Source: Isoetes taiwanensis (Eukaryota > Streptophyta > Lycopodiopsida > Isoetales > Isoetaceae). From it: DNA of 64,000 nt. This document shows, one piece after another, positions 23,756 to 32,469 of the stretch. The stretch is taken from positions 17,136,316 through 17,200,315 of the forward strand of contig JAJEKV010000026.1 of the NCBI GenBank assembly GCA_021234155.1. The letters run 5' to 3'. The position numbers were made by a program, and so were the translations under genes. Under the pieces are notes generated by a model. The model was not told the DNA's origin. It saw nothing but the letters and a program-made list of their open reading frames with translations, and searched no databases. Every line of letters starts with the position of its first letter. Positions within the stretch are counted from its first letter, which is position 1.

Positions 23756-25504
23756 CTAACTCTGTTCCACCAAATATACTAATCTTTTATAAAGAAAGAC
23801 TTCGCCCATTTCGTTCAATGTTGCACTAATCTCTGCCAGGTCCTCTGCAGGGGTATGGGGGCTTAGAAACCGACACCTCCTGTGGTTGTAATGTAGCATA
23901 TACATTGTTTGTTCGGTTTGCTTAGCCTGGTTGGATAGGGATCGTTGTGCCTCAATAGAATGCTGTCCGTCAATAATAAGGAAGCATACATTAGGGTTCT
24001 CCACTGTTACCTCTTCTAGTGTTGTCCACTGGAGTGGAGCATCCTTTTTCTTATCCCAAGGAAGCACGTCAGCTGGCATAGGAACTTGGCCTGGATTCCT
24101 CACCATCGCCCCCAATATTTCTCTTGCATGCTCAGGGTCATACCTCCTGCTAACAAGACTTGACTTATGTGATCTCACCAGACGGTCAACATGGATGGGA
24201 TGTGTAAAAGATTGGCCAAGTGGGTAGTTGTCTGTATACTTGACTAGCCTACTCATTGCCTCCAGCTGCAATTTCTTTTCGGAGTCATTTTCTGCCAAAA
24301 TGCCATCAATCACTGCGGCGGGGATGTCCTTTCCTAAGTCCAAAGAATCTTCGTACATCCCTGATATCATTTTGATGCTTCATCTCCTCCAGGTAGTAAC
24401 TTGGAGAAGGTCCTCGCAAAGCTCTCCTCACTGCAGACACCTCTTCACTAATAGAAACTGGAGTGAGGACAGTATTTTGAGGCCATCCGTACTTGAAACA
24501 TGACTCAGCACAACATCCTTCTTCATCAGACCATCTTTGAAAGCAGTTGCCCTGGCATGTGTAAATCTGACGAGATCTTTTTTGTGGTTCTTCACAACCT
24601 CCATTAGGAGTTGACAACATATGTCATCCTGCTCCTCACAAGTGATAAGAATACCTTGTTTCTTCATAAGATCGGTCTCTTTCTTTCTGGAGTGTAACAC
24701 AAGATCCACCTTACCATTTGTTTTGCCTACATCAACATACCACTCCCCGCGACCATCCATCCATCTTCTCCTCGGGGCATGGAGGATCCGCGGTTCCCCT
24801 TCCGATAATGGATCCGCTATCATCCATCGACAATGCATAGATATCTGGCCCTCATTGGGCTTTCCCTTCTTACGTGAGCTGGGAGTCACTGGAGTATCTT
24901 CCGAGCCTCTTGCTTTTTTAGGAGGAGGTGTAGGAGCTACCATTCGGTTTTGTCTCTTCTTCCCTGCAAACGAGGGTGCAATACACGCTTAGTGCGATTT
25001 CGAGTGGTCATCAATTCCGGCCAGGCTAAATTACAGAATGGCATACAGTCCCCAATTACATACATGCACTCATAAGGCGTGCCAATTACAAAGATGCCCT
25101 AACGCACACACTTTCGGCAGGCCAACTAAAACACGCATACTACTTTACACACTGTGTGGACAAATTATAGACGTAAACGCTTAATCATGAGCGAGAACAA
25201 TTTAACACGGAAAGACATTTATTATGCGGATGCAAATACAAGTCACCGCGGAAATGAGCAGCTAAAGAAATGATAGACGAGGAGTGTGAGCGACTATAGA
25301 AATTTAAGTCAACGCTACGTAAATAATAGACAGGAGTATAGGCGTAAGATACTGAGCAAATACGATGCATACTGAGCAAACATTGCACACTAATCAGAGC
25401 AATGAACAATGAATGAATAACACCGCACGAATGATGACAATACCGACCTTGAGCATCTTCTCTCGCGGCCCGAGTTTGAAGCAAAGACGACCTTTGGGCG
25501 GCAT
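23756..25504 (-). CDS. 5' part of unusual gene with ParB-like (IIDGQH) domain
   Basis: On the minus strand an ATG at 25,504 opens a basic exon (MPPKGRLCFKLGPREKMLK). It can splice at 25,444 (GGTCG/GTATTG) to 24,963 (TTGCAG/GGAAGAAG), continuing in frame as KKRQNRMVAPTPPPKKARG. That exon stays open to about 24,428. A frame-shifted stretch (TPVSISEEVSAVRRALRG) follows, and then the original frame resumes from 24,370 to 23,756. The last part has NVCFLIIDGQHSIEAQRSL (about residues 128-146 of that piece) preceded by YDPEHAREILGAMVRNPGQV. This resembles the ParB-type N-terminal domain, where I-I-x-G-x-x-R/H binds nucleotide. ParB-like is inference; DGQHR-type proteins are an alternative. The 24.43-24.37 kb junction is an intron or a pair of frameshifts. 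Confidence 0.5.
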
Positions 25505-26058
25505 CTTCGCGATGATCTTGAGCGCCTCGAGTTCTTGAGTTCTTGAGCCTCTGGAAGTTCTTGAGAGCCTCTGAGCAAGTCGACAATCAAAAGCAAGAAA
25601 TGGAATTCAAAAACTTATATAGATTTCCATAAAAGCATTAGGTCGGCTTTCGATCGACGAGGTTTCATTCGGATCGACTTTTGATCGACGGTCCGATAGA
25701 AGCGGCGGTTATTAAAATTTCACCGGATCGACTTTTAATCGATGGTCCGGATAGAAGGAGCGGATATTTAAATTTCGCGGATCGACTTTTAATCGACGGT
25801 TAGCAATCTTACGATTGGGCCTAATGGGCGGACGCCGATCGCGTCGTCGAGCAATAAATGGCTCTACGACCGCCCGTATTGTCAAATCCCATAATTAGAT
25901 TTCACTCGGCGGCTAGAAAAAGCGGTACAATTAATCGGATAATTTGAAACTACCACCTAATCTTGCCGCCAGCCTTTCTTGTCATTCGAACTTCGAAAAG
26001 AACTTGGAAGAACTTCGAAAAGAACTTCTAAGAACTGGGAAGAAGCCGGGCGCTGGCG
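25505..26058. promoter_or_regulatory. divergent promoter region with 54-bp iterons
   Basis: The gap separates the minus-strand ParB-like gene (ATG 25,504) from the plus-strand DUF8039-like gene. It holds units starting CGGATCGACTTTTRATCGAY at 25,670, 25,724 and 25,778, exactly 54 bp apart. A degenerate copy lies near 25,641 (TCGGCTTTCGATCGACGAGG). Each unit has two ATCGA(C/T) sites 11 bp apart. This placement suggests binding sites that control both genes; the function is inferred. Confidence 0.6.
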
Positions 26059-26440
26059 ATGTCGAAGCCTCATGTAAGTTCATCTACTCTTCCGTAACCC
26101 AAGCTCCAAATTAATCCCATGATCTTGTGACATTGAACAGCGTTGGAGAAGAATGCTACATGCTGAGGACGAATTTGAAGAGGGGGGTGGGAAATTGCAA
26201 GATAGAATCAGTCGATCCAGAAGCAATCTGCCATGGAGTTCCTCTTGGAAACGATCATGTGAAGATTCTAGTAACCAGTTGCCATTTCAACGACGAAGCA
26301 TTACCCAGAAGGCATCCTGATGGAGACACAGTGGGTGAAAACATCGGAACCTTTGTTGCATGGCCAGTAATTCGCTTAAAGAAGGTGAGTTTCATTTTCT
26401 TGGAAGACATAGAGGAAGATAGATCAGAAAAAGTAGATTG
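26059..26440 (+). CDS. DUF8039-like protein, transposon-associated
   Basis: From about 26,141 the plus strand encodes VGEECYMLRTNLKRGVGN, then AICHGVPLGNDHVKILV and DTVGENIGTFVAWP. This is the recognisable pattern of the plant DUF8039 domain (HGxPLGxxxVKV, then VGExxGTFVAWP), known mainly from transposon-encoded proteins. The segment starts after an acceptor-like GAACAG and ends at AAAGAAG/GTGAGT at 26,384, so it is probably an internal exon. The frame runs on to a stop at 26,440 if unspliced. A candidate first exon at 26,059 (ATGTCGAAGCCTCAT/GTAAGT) does not match in phase, so the start is unresolved. The next exon may be the similar sequence near 28.75-29.05 kb. Confidence 0.6.
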
Positions 26441-26642
26441 AGTGCTTATACTAAGATGCACAAGCTGATTCTGTCATATGTATGAAATTAAAACGCTTGC
26501 ATGCCAGACCATTCATTCAATATTTCAAAACTATAAGGCCTGCAGACCAGAGCATTCAGGAATTTAAAAAACACTGTATTCTTTAAAAAACCTACATTCT
26601 TTACATTGTTTTAATTATATCTGTGTGTTATTCATCTATGTG

Positions 26643-26837
26643 TTATTCATCTGTGTGTTGTTCCTCAGTAGTCTCAAATGCTGGTACAATAGTCTCAAAT
26701 GCTGTTGAAAAAAGATAAACTGGCATACAAGATTCTGGCAAATAAGATGGTGCAGCTATTGGGATATTACCCAAAATGGCTTCGAGGTCTGCAACTCTAA
26801 TTATCAGCTTAGCATTCTCCATTTCAAGCCCCTCCAT
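26643..26837 (-). CDS. small coiled-coil-like ORF, unrecognised
   Basis: A 64-codon frame (MEGLEMENAKLIIRVADLEAILG...) has heptad-like hydrophobics in its first 22 residues and an acidic tail. Short helices of this kind occur at the end of DUF8039-type proteins, but this one is on the opposite strand to the DUF8039 exon. The open frame could be chance. Confidence 0.25.
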   Translation of the reverse strand: MEGLEMENAKLIIRVADLEAILGNIPIAAPSYLPESCMPVYLFSTAFETIVPAFETTEEQHTDE

Positions 26838-26897
26838 AGCACGACACTACTCATTGAATAAGCTTATGCTTGTAGCCTATGCTGGCACAGGAGGAAC

Positions 26898-26954
26898 TTC
26901 AGTTGAATACGCATCAGGCGTATGTTCAGTTGAATACGCGCCAGGCGCGAATTC
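26898..26954. repeat. paired palindromes of the CGCCWGGCG family
   Basis: Two direct copies of TTCAGTTGAATACGC are each followed by a palindrome-like core, GCATCAGGCG at 26,911 and the perfect CGCGCCAGGCGCG at 26,937. The second ends in AATTC, as in the 23.4-kb array. Confidence 0.7.
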
Positions 26955-27080
26955 ATAAATCTGTAAGTTAGAGAGAGAAACAAATTAGTGATTTCGCGCC
27001 ATGAGCTAATACCATTCACTTGTAATTTAAATGCCATGCGTGTATCCTGTATTGTACTTTAAAGCAGTACTGTAATTTTT

Positions 27081-27304
27081 AAATTTGAGAGAGTTGAAGT
27101 GAAATCACGCCAGGCGCGAAATATGTTTGTGTGCAAAATGGTTTACATTGTACAGGTCCAATACACGCCTGGCGTGAACTGCATAAAGCTAATTACTGTA
27201 TGCAATTCACGCCAGGCGTGTATTGGACTACTTGACAATTTAAACATTTTGCACACAAACATATTTCGCGTCTGGCGTGATCTCACTTCAGCTCTCTCAA
27301 AATT
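27081..27304. repeat. 224-bp fold-back (inverted repeat) containing four CGCCWGGCG palindromes
   Basis: The arm from 27,081 (AAATTTGAGAGAGTTGAAGT) pairs with the complement of the arm ending at 27,304. Both contain ATCACGCCAG(G/A)CGCGAAATATG, TGTTTGTGTGCAAAATG, and TCCAATACACGCCTGGCGTG in that order. The arms are about 105 bp with few mismatches and small indels, and the centre is near 27,192. A transcript across it would form a long hairpin. Confidence 0.85.
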
Positions 27305-27321
27305 AAGAATGAAAGAGCGAG

Positions 27322-27590
27322 ATTCAAAAGCGACTTAAAGAAATTACAATTATGCTTTCAAGTTAGAGTTGACAATAAAGAAACATATTGCGGTCATTAA
27401 ATCCTTGTATTGCCATTGAAAATTTTTTACATAAGGCCTTTTATTAGAGTTGCGAATTCAAAAGCGACCTTCCGCAGAAATTACGATTCTCGCTTTCAAG
27501 TTAGAGTAGAAACTAAAGAAACATATTACAACAAGAAATCCTTGTATTGCCATTGAAAAATTTTACATAAGGCCTTTTATTAGAGTTGCC
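27322..27590. repeat. 134-bp tandem duplication
   Basis: The stretch starting ATTCAAAAGCGAC at 27,322 is repeated from 27,456. Both copies carry CTTTCAAGTTAGAGT, TAAAGAAACATATT, AAATCCTTGTATTGCCATTG and CATAAGGCCTTTTATTAGAG in order, with scattered differences. Confidence 0.85.
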
Positions 27591-27858
27591 CAGCTCGTGT
27601 TTACAAAATTACAAAAAAGTTCTCGGCGGTTTAAGGAGATGCCTAGCTCCATTCATAATCCCTCATTTGAGGCCTTTTTGGAGATGCCCACTTTCGCTCT
27701 TACGAACCAAAAACTAAATAACAAAAACAAAAAAATTCAGCCCTCTACCTCCTTCTCTTCTTCCTCCTCCTCTTCTTCCGAGCTTTCATCACGCCATCTT
27801 AAGTCGGGATGTCTTGGCATCATCTTAGCGTCTTCTGAGGAGGAGAGGGCGTCCATAA

Positions 27859-28281
27859 TCAGTTTTTTTTTCTTAGCCTAATTCTTCCCCGCCATTCTTC
27901 ATCTGCTTCCTCCATTTCTTCTTCTTTTTCAAGCTCGTTCTCCATCTCCTCATCTGAATCAAGGGGAGTATGGGGGGACTCAGGGCTGCTGGTGCTGGTG
28001 CTCAAATAATCTTTTCCCGGGCGAAGCTTGCCCTGAAGAAATAACTCCTCGCAATTATCCGGACTGTGGTGCGGAAGGCAGACACAAATGACATCTGGGA
28101 GGGGGGGAATGGATTTCTTTATCAATTTCTTGATTCCTCTTAAGCCTCTCGAGGCGAGTCCCACGGATGGAGAAGGATCGAGGTAGGGCAAAGATGGCTC
28201 ACCATGGTAGAAGGCGCTAGAAATCAATGAAAGCGCTAGAAGGAAGAAAGGATTGGCGGTTGAAAGAATGGAGGGTTTCAT
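27859..28281 (-). CDS. unrecognised 140-aa ORF with signal-like N-terminus
   Basis: The ORF starts MKPSILSTANPFFLLALSL, a hydrophobic opening that could be a signal or targeting peptide. The middle is Pro/Leu-rich (IPPLPDVICVCLPHH) and the C-terminal third is very acidic (SDEEMENELEKEEEMEEADEE) with a basic end. The acidic run overlaps a CT-rich tract on the plus strand, so composition alone may keep the frame open. No family is recognised. It lies beyond the fold-back and may belong to the same mobile unit. Confidence 0.3.
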   Translation of the reverse strand: MKPSILSTANPFFLLALSLISSAFYHGEPSLPYLDPSPSVGLASRGLRGIKKLIKKSIPPLPDVICVCLPHHSPDNCEELFLQGKLRPGKDYLSTSTSSPESPHTPLDSDEEMENELEKEEEMEEADEEWRGRIRLRKKN

Positions 28282-28739
28282 GCAAGATATAGAGTAGTTG
28301 CATGCAAGGTTTCTTATAGGCGCGGTTGTAATTATGATTCCATCACATCATACAAGATTTATATCATATACGAATTAGCTATCATTACTTCTATTGAATT
28401 AATTACGCCCTAGGTTATCATTAATTCTCTATAGAATTACCCACATGTCAGCTATACTTAAAACCTATGTTTTCATTAATTTTGTATAATTACCTAGACC
28501 TCAGCTATACTTACAACCAACTTTGGCCTATCTAGATTTACGACCTATACTTACCTCATTACTACTACTAGCATACACCCTATGTTACCTACACCTAAGC
28601 TACACTTACAACCTATTTTTGGCTGCATTTACAACATATATTTGTCCATTTAATGGTTTTTTTGGTATTTCTTAAAGTTCCCTTTAATCGGTTCTCAAAA
28701 TTACTTTGTCCTTTTTTCGAACTAATATTAAGACATTTC
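28282..28739. other. AT-rich spacer
   Basis: Repeated phrases such as CAGCTATACTTACAACC and ACCTATGTT occur several times between 28,430 and 28,620. No gene is seen. Confidence 0.5.
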
Positions 28740-29050
28740 ACTTTATATAGGTGAAGCGTGTGGATCCTAAAAAGGGTAAAAATGTAATACCTATCCCCCC
28801 AACATGTTTCAACATTGTTACCACATGTTCTTATCACATTGTTACCCCATTGTAAACATTGTTCTTGTAGGTCAATGCTGTGGACCACCCAAAGGGTGTT
28901 GAGGCTACTAAGCAAATTATCCTCTACAATAGGTTGGATTGGAAGAATAAGAAGGTGAAAGTGAAGCACCAATGCAATAAGGAGCTAGTAGGTGAAGGAA
29001 CTATCATATTAGCTGATCCTATCCAGGCTGTCAATCACTACAAGGGATAG
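28740..29050 (+). pseudogene. DUF8039-like exon fragment
   Basis: After an acceptor-like TTGTAG at 28,870 the plus strand reads VNAVDHPKGVEATKQIILYN, then KVKVKHQCNKELVGEGTIIL and ADPIQAVNHYKG, then a stop at 29,048. The last part resembles the start of a DUF8039 unit (cysteine, then VGxGTIxxxDP). A smaller piece VKRVDPKKGK lies at about 28,752-28,781, and both pieces begin with a V-x-x-VD phrase. It could be a downstream exon of the gene at 26.1 kb or part of a second, truncated copy. Confidence 0.4.
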
Positions 29051-29059
29051 TCGACCTTC

Positions 29060-30507
29060 AACGACGTCTAGAGGTCGTTGAACGACGTCAAATGGGCAAA
29101 AGTATGCTGGTGGGTATCAAAAGCATGCGTCCGGACGCATGCTTTCAGCACCCATGCTTCGTGCTTTTTTTTGGGTGATGGTGGGTGCTGGTGGGTTCAT
29201 TTTTTTACACCCTTGATTTGTTAAGAGGATTCTTCGGCCAAGAATCATTCCACAATGCTCGAATTTTCCATCAGATTAGCATCGATTTCATTAGATTGGA
29301 GTCTGATTAGTGCGCAGATTGACCTAAACTCCAAATTGGCATGTGAATCTCCAATTAGTTGCCCAATCCATCATATCTTTTCATAAAACTTATCCACCAA
29401 GGTAGGATTGTCATTTCGACCATATTCAGCCTAAAAGCCCCATCTAATTTTGCTTAAATTGGGCTGACTTAAGAGATTTCTCCTTGTTTTTACAAAAACC
29501 CAAGCAAGAATGGTTTTTCTTTAATTTCTCACTCAATATCCCAAATTAGGTTCTGAAATTTTGCAAGTATGATATAATTGCATGGCCGATTATGAAAATC
29601 AAAAGCCCCAAACCGATTTAGCTTAATTTGGGCTGAATTAAAAATTCTTCACTGTACCAAAACCGCCGCTGCGAAATGGTTTTCTCTAATTGCTCACACA
29701 ATATCCCAAATTAGGTTCTCGAAATTTTGCACGTGGGATATGGGTGCATGGCCCCATCCGATTTAGCTTAATTTGGGCTGAATTAAGAAATTTTGTTTCG
29801 TTTTACCAAAATTGCTTTGCGAAAATGGTTTTTCTTTAATTTCTCACTCAATATCCCAAATTAGGCCCTGAAATTTTGCATGTATGATCGAATTGCATGG
29901 CCGATTATGAAAAACAAAAACAAAAGTCTTTGGAAAGTCTTTGGAAAGTCTTTGGGTCTTTGGGTCTTTGAACGGCTTTATTTGATACCCACCAAAGATA
30001 CTTTTGCCCAAATCGCCGAGGAACGATGACAACGCCGTTTGACGACGGTAACGCCGTTCAACGGCATCACGGCGCCGTTCAATGACGCCACACGCAAGCC
30101 GACGTGTCCACCATGCTGCGTGGCATGGTCTTTGGCGCCTATCCGGGCAAGCGCGGCGTGTCGTCTGCGCATGCACAAAACGCCGCTTAACGCCGCCTCG
30201 TGGATCCGGCGTGGCATATCCGTGCGTGGTTTGCCGACATGCCAGTCGGCACGCCACCGTGTTCACGCCATCGCCGACATGACGCCGTTGAACGACGACT
30301 AAAAAATCGACGCGGACCGGGCCGCCTTCGTTGCTTGCTGACATGCCAGGCTGGCACGCCAAAGTGTCCTGCCACGTCAACATGACGTCGTTAAACGACG
30401 CTTAGGATATCTGACGTGGCAGCAGTTTTGCCAGCGTGGCCGGCATCGTCCGCGCCACGCTATTGTCAGCAGAGCGCCACGTAAGCGACGTCGTTTAACG
30501 ACGTCAC
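29060..30507. repeat. dispersed GTCGTTNAACGAC palindromes
   Basis: At least six copies of a second palindrome family are spread here: GGTCGTTGAACGACGTC (29,083), GCCGTTCAACGGC (about 30,053), GCCGTTGAACGACG (30,284), GTCGTTAAACGACGC (about 30,387) and GACGTCGTTTAACGACGTC (30,489-30,507), with further half sites such as CTTCAACGACGTC (29,066). From about 30,000 the sequence is GC-rich, unlike its flanks. Confidence 0.75.
29510..29930. repeat. three satellite-like tandem units of about 150-166 bp
   Basis: The phrase CTCAC(T/A)CAATATCCCAAAT occurs at about 29,526, 29,692 and 29,843. Each time it is followed by TTAGG, GAAATTTTGCA and a GCATGGCC phrase. GATTTAGCTTAATTTGGGCT follows in the first two units. 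Confidence 0.85.
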
Positions 30508-30509
30508 TC

Positions 30510-30546
30510 AATATTTTTTTTTTTGAAAAAAAAAAAAAAAAAAAAT
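30510..30546. repeat. poly-T/poly-A hairpin
   Basis: A run of T is followed by G and then a run of more than 20 A. It could fold as a short hairpin. A poly-A tail of a retroposed sequence is another explanation. Confidence 0.6.
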
Positions 30547-30562
30547 TAATACTGACGTCGCT

Positions 30563-31535
30563 TATCGTTTGGAATGCCAAAATTACCCTAGGGACCAAGT
30601 TACACGGATAGTTTTGCAAACAAACGACACACTTACGCCCTACATTGCAGTATTCAACAGCCACCTCCTAGGCCAATTGACTACGAGTGTGTTGGACATG
30701 AGATAGTTTGGCGCTTCTTCGAGAAGGGGTGGCCTTCTGGCCACAAAACTTGGTCCCTAGGGCAATGTCAACGTTCTGAGTCCATTGGCAGAGCCGAATC
30801 ACGGTTCCGGAGAGGGGAAGTTACACGTCCGTCGCCAGGGCCTTCGGGAGAGGACTTTTGGGGCAAGCTGCTTCCGGGTGGTTTTTAGGGTCCGTGCTCT
30901 GGCGTCAACACCCCCCCTCACGCCAAGACATCGGCAAGGTCCTAGTCAAATCGACAAGGATAGAGCCTCCCGGAACGTAAACCCTATGAGTTGCCGGGTT
31001 CTAGCGGGGTTTTGCGTTTTGGGTGCCGAAGTTTTTGGTCTTTTGCACTTGGGACGTGGCCGATCACATGCAGCTGAGAACGCCAAGCAAGGGGAACTGA
31101 CGGAATGGAGTTTGGACCTGTACTCCTCCCGCAGGGGTTAGAAGTCAAGGCCCACTTTTGCGGTAGCAAGACATTAAATAAATTCGTAATTAATGCATAG
31201 TACGGACTTAAATTCTGATTTTTTGTCAGCTAGCTTCCTAAGTCATCGCCAACATACAAGCCAACTTTCAAAATTTTTGGATAAGGTTTAGATCAAATAG
31301 TTTGCATTAGAACGGTCCGGGCAGCCTGTTGTTGGGCAGCCGAGCTGGCACACTTGCCCAAGTCAAACAAGGCCAGGACCTTGCAAGGCCTCCTCATTAG
31401 AGGGGAGAGTCTGAACCCCAGGAGGCGAGCCCCAAAAAGCTTCCCGAGGCAGCCTTTCCTGGCAGCGCTCCGCCGGGGGGGGCGTACGCTAAAGACCACA
31501 CTCCCGGACGGTTCCCGTATCCGACCGTTGAATCC
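30563..31535. repeat. 1.1-kb repeat unit, copy 1 (left part)
   Basis: Homology to the other copies starts at about 30,563 (GGAATGCCAAAATTACCC). It continues through GGCGCTTCTTCGAGAAGG, GCGTCAACACCCCCCCTC, GTCAGCTAGCTTCCTAAGTC and GCATTAGAACGGTCCGGGC to GTTGAATCC, where the CACTA target site begins. No protein is recognised in it. It may be a tandem satellite or a non-autonomous retroelement; I found no primer-binding site. Confidence 0.85.
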
Positions 31536-31538
31536 TTT
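31536..31538. repeat. CACTA target-site duplication, left
   Basis: TTT directly precedes CACTA at 31,539 and is repeated after TAGTG at 41,145-41,147. The intact copy at about 52,325 has it once (AATCCTTTGTTCAAGG). Confidence 0.95.
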
Positions 31539-31554
31539 CACTACAAGAGAATAG
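31539..31554. repeat. CACTA left terminal inverted repeat
   Basis: CACTACAAGAGAATAG, identical to the complement of the right end at 41,129-41,144. Confidence 0.97.
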
Positions 31555-32230
31555 CTATTTAGCGTCAATTTTGTATCACTAAAAAACTGAAAAAATATTG
31601 TATGATGTTAAAAATGCTATTGAGAACATGTGACCCTATCAATGACGCAAATTGTAGTACCCATAGCATCATGCACAATATCACCAGTAATGTCAATAAT
31701 TATATCAGTACTCACGAATGACATTATACTTGGTGTTAATAGCATCACTGTTTATACCATATCTTACATCACCCTTACTATCAATATTTAGCGTAGTTCT
31801 AGTAATGACCATATAAGTGCTACTAAATATAGCACATATAGTATTAATTATAGCATCATCTATTGTATCACACATGATGCAATAGTTATATCAGTAGTCA
31901 CAAGTGACATTATATATGCTGCTCATAATATCATGAATATTATCACCACTTGCATCACTCGTACTGTCAATAGTTATTCTATTTCTAGTTATGACCATAC
32001 AAGTGCTATTAGTTATAGCAATTATAGTACCAGTTATAGTGTCATCTATTGTATCAACCGTGATGCAATAATTATATCAATACTCATAGATGACATTATG
32101 TATGTTTTTAATAGCACCATGAATATTATCTTCACTTGCATCACTCATACTGTCAATAATTCTTCCATTTATAACATGACCATAGAAAGTGTTACAACTT
32201 ATACCCATTATAGTATTGCCCATTAAATCA
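31555..32230. repeat. CACTA left subterminal repeat region
   Basis: Short phrases recur, including GTGACATTATAT, TGATGCAATA(A/G)TTATATCA, ATATCACCA and ATAGTGTCATC/ATAGCATCATC. Such subterminal motifs bind the TNPA-type protein in En/Spm elements. The binding role here is inferred from the family. Confidence 0.75.
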
Positions 32231-32469
32231 CCTAGTTCGCTTATGCATTTATTAGAATCGAATTGAAGATCACATCACTAACTTTGTCACTATGATGCTC
32301 TTGTTACTTTTATTTATGTTAGATGTTGTACTACTCATTTTGCCACTCATTTATTGGCATTTTTGCCTTATCCGTATAGATGTTCATGTCCCCCATTAGC
32401 TCGTCAAACTAATTTGATTTCATAAGCAAAGTGCAGAAAATAGTCTTATTTAAAAAAGATCTATAATGG
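32231..32469. other. 3' flank of transposase gene
   Basis: Non-coding sequence between the subterminal repeats and the transposase stop. No further feature is seen. Confidence 0.5.

Noticed and set aside
29844-30383. 179-codon minus-strand frame and other overlapping frames in the GC-rich island
   Set aside because: All frames stay open through GC-rich palindromic sequence; no motif or splice support.
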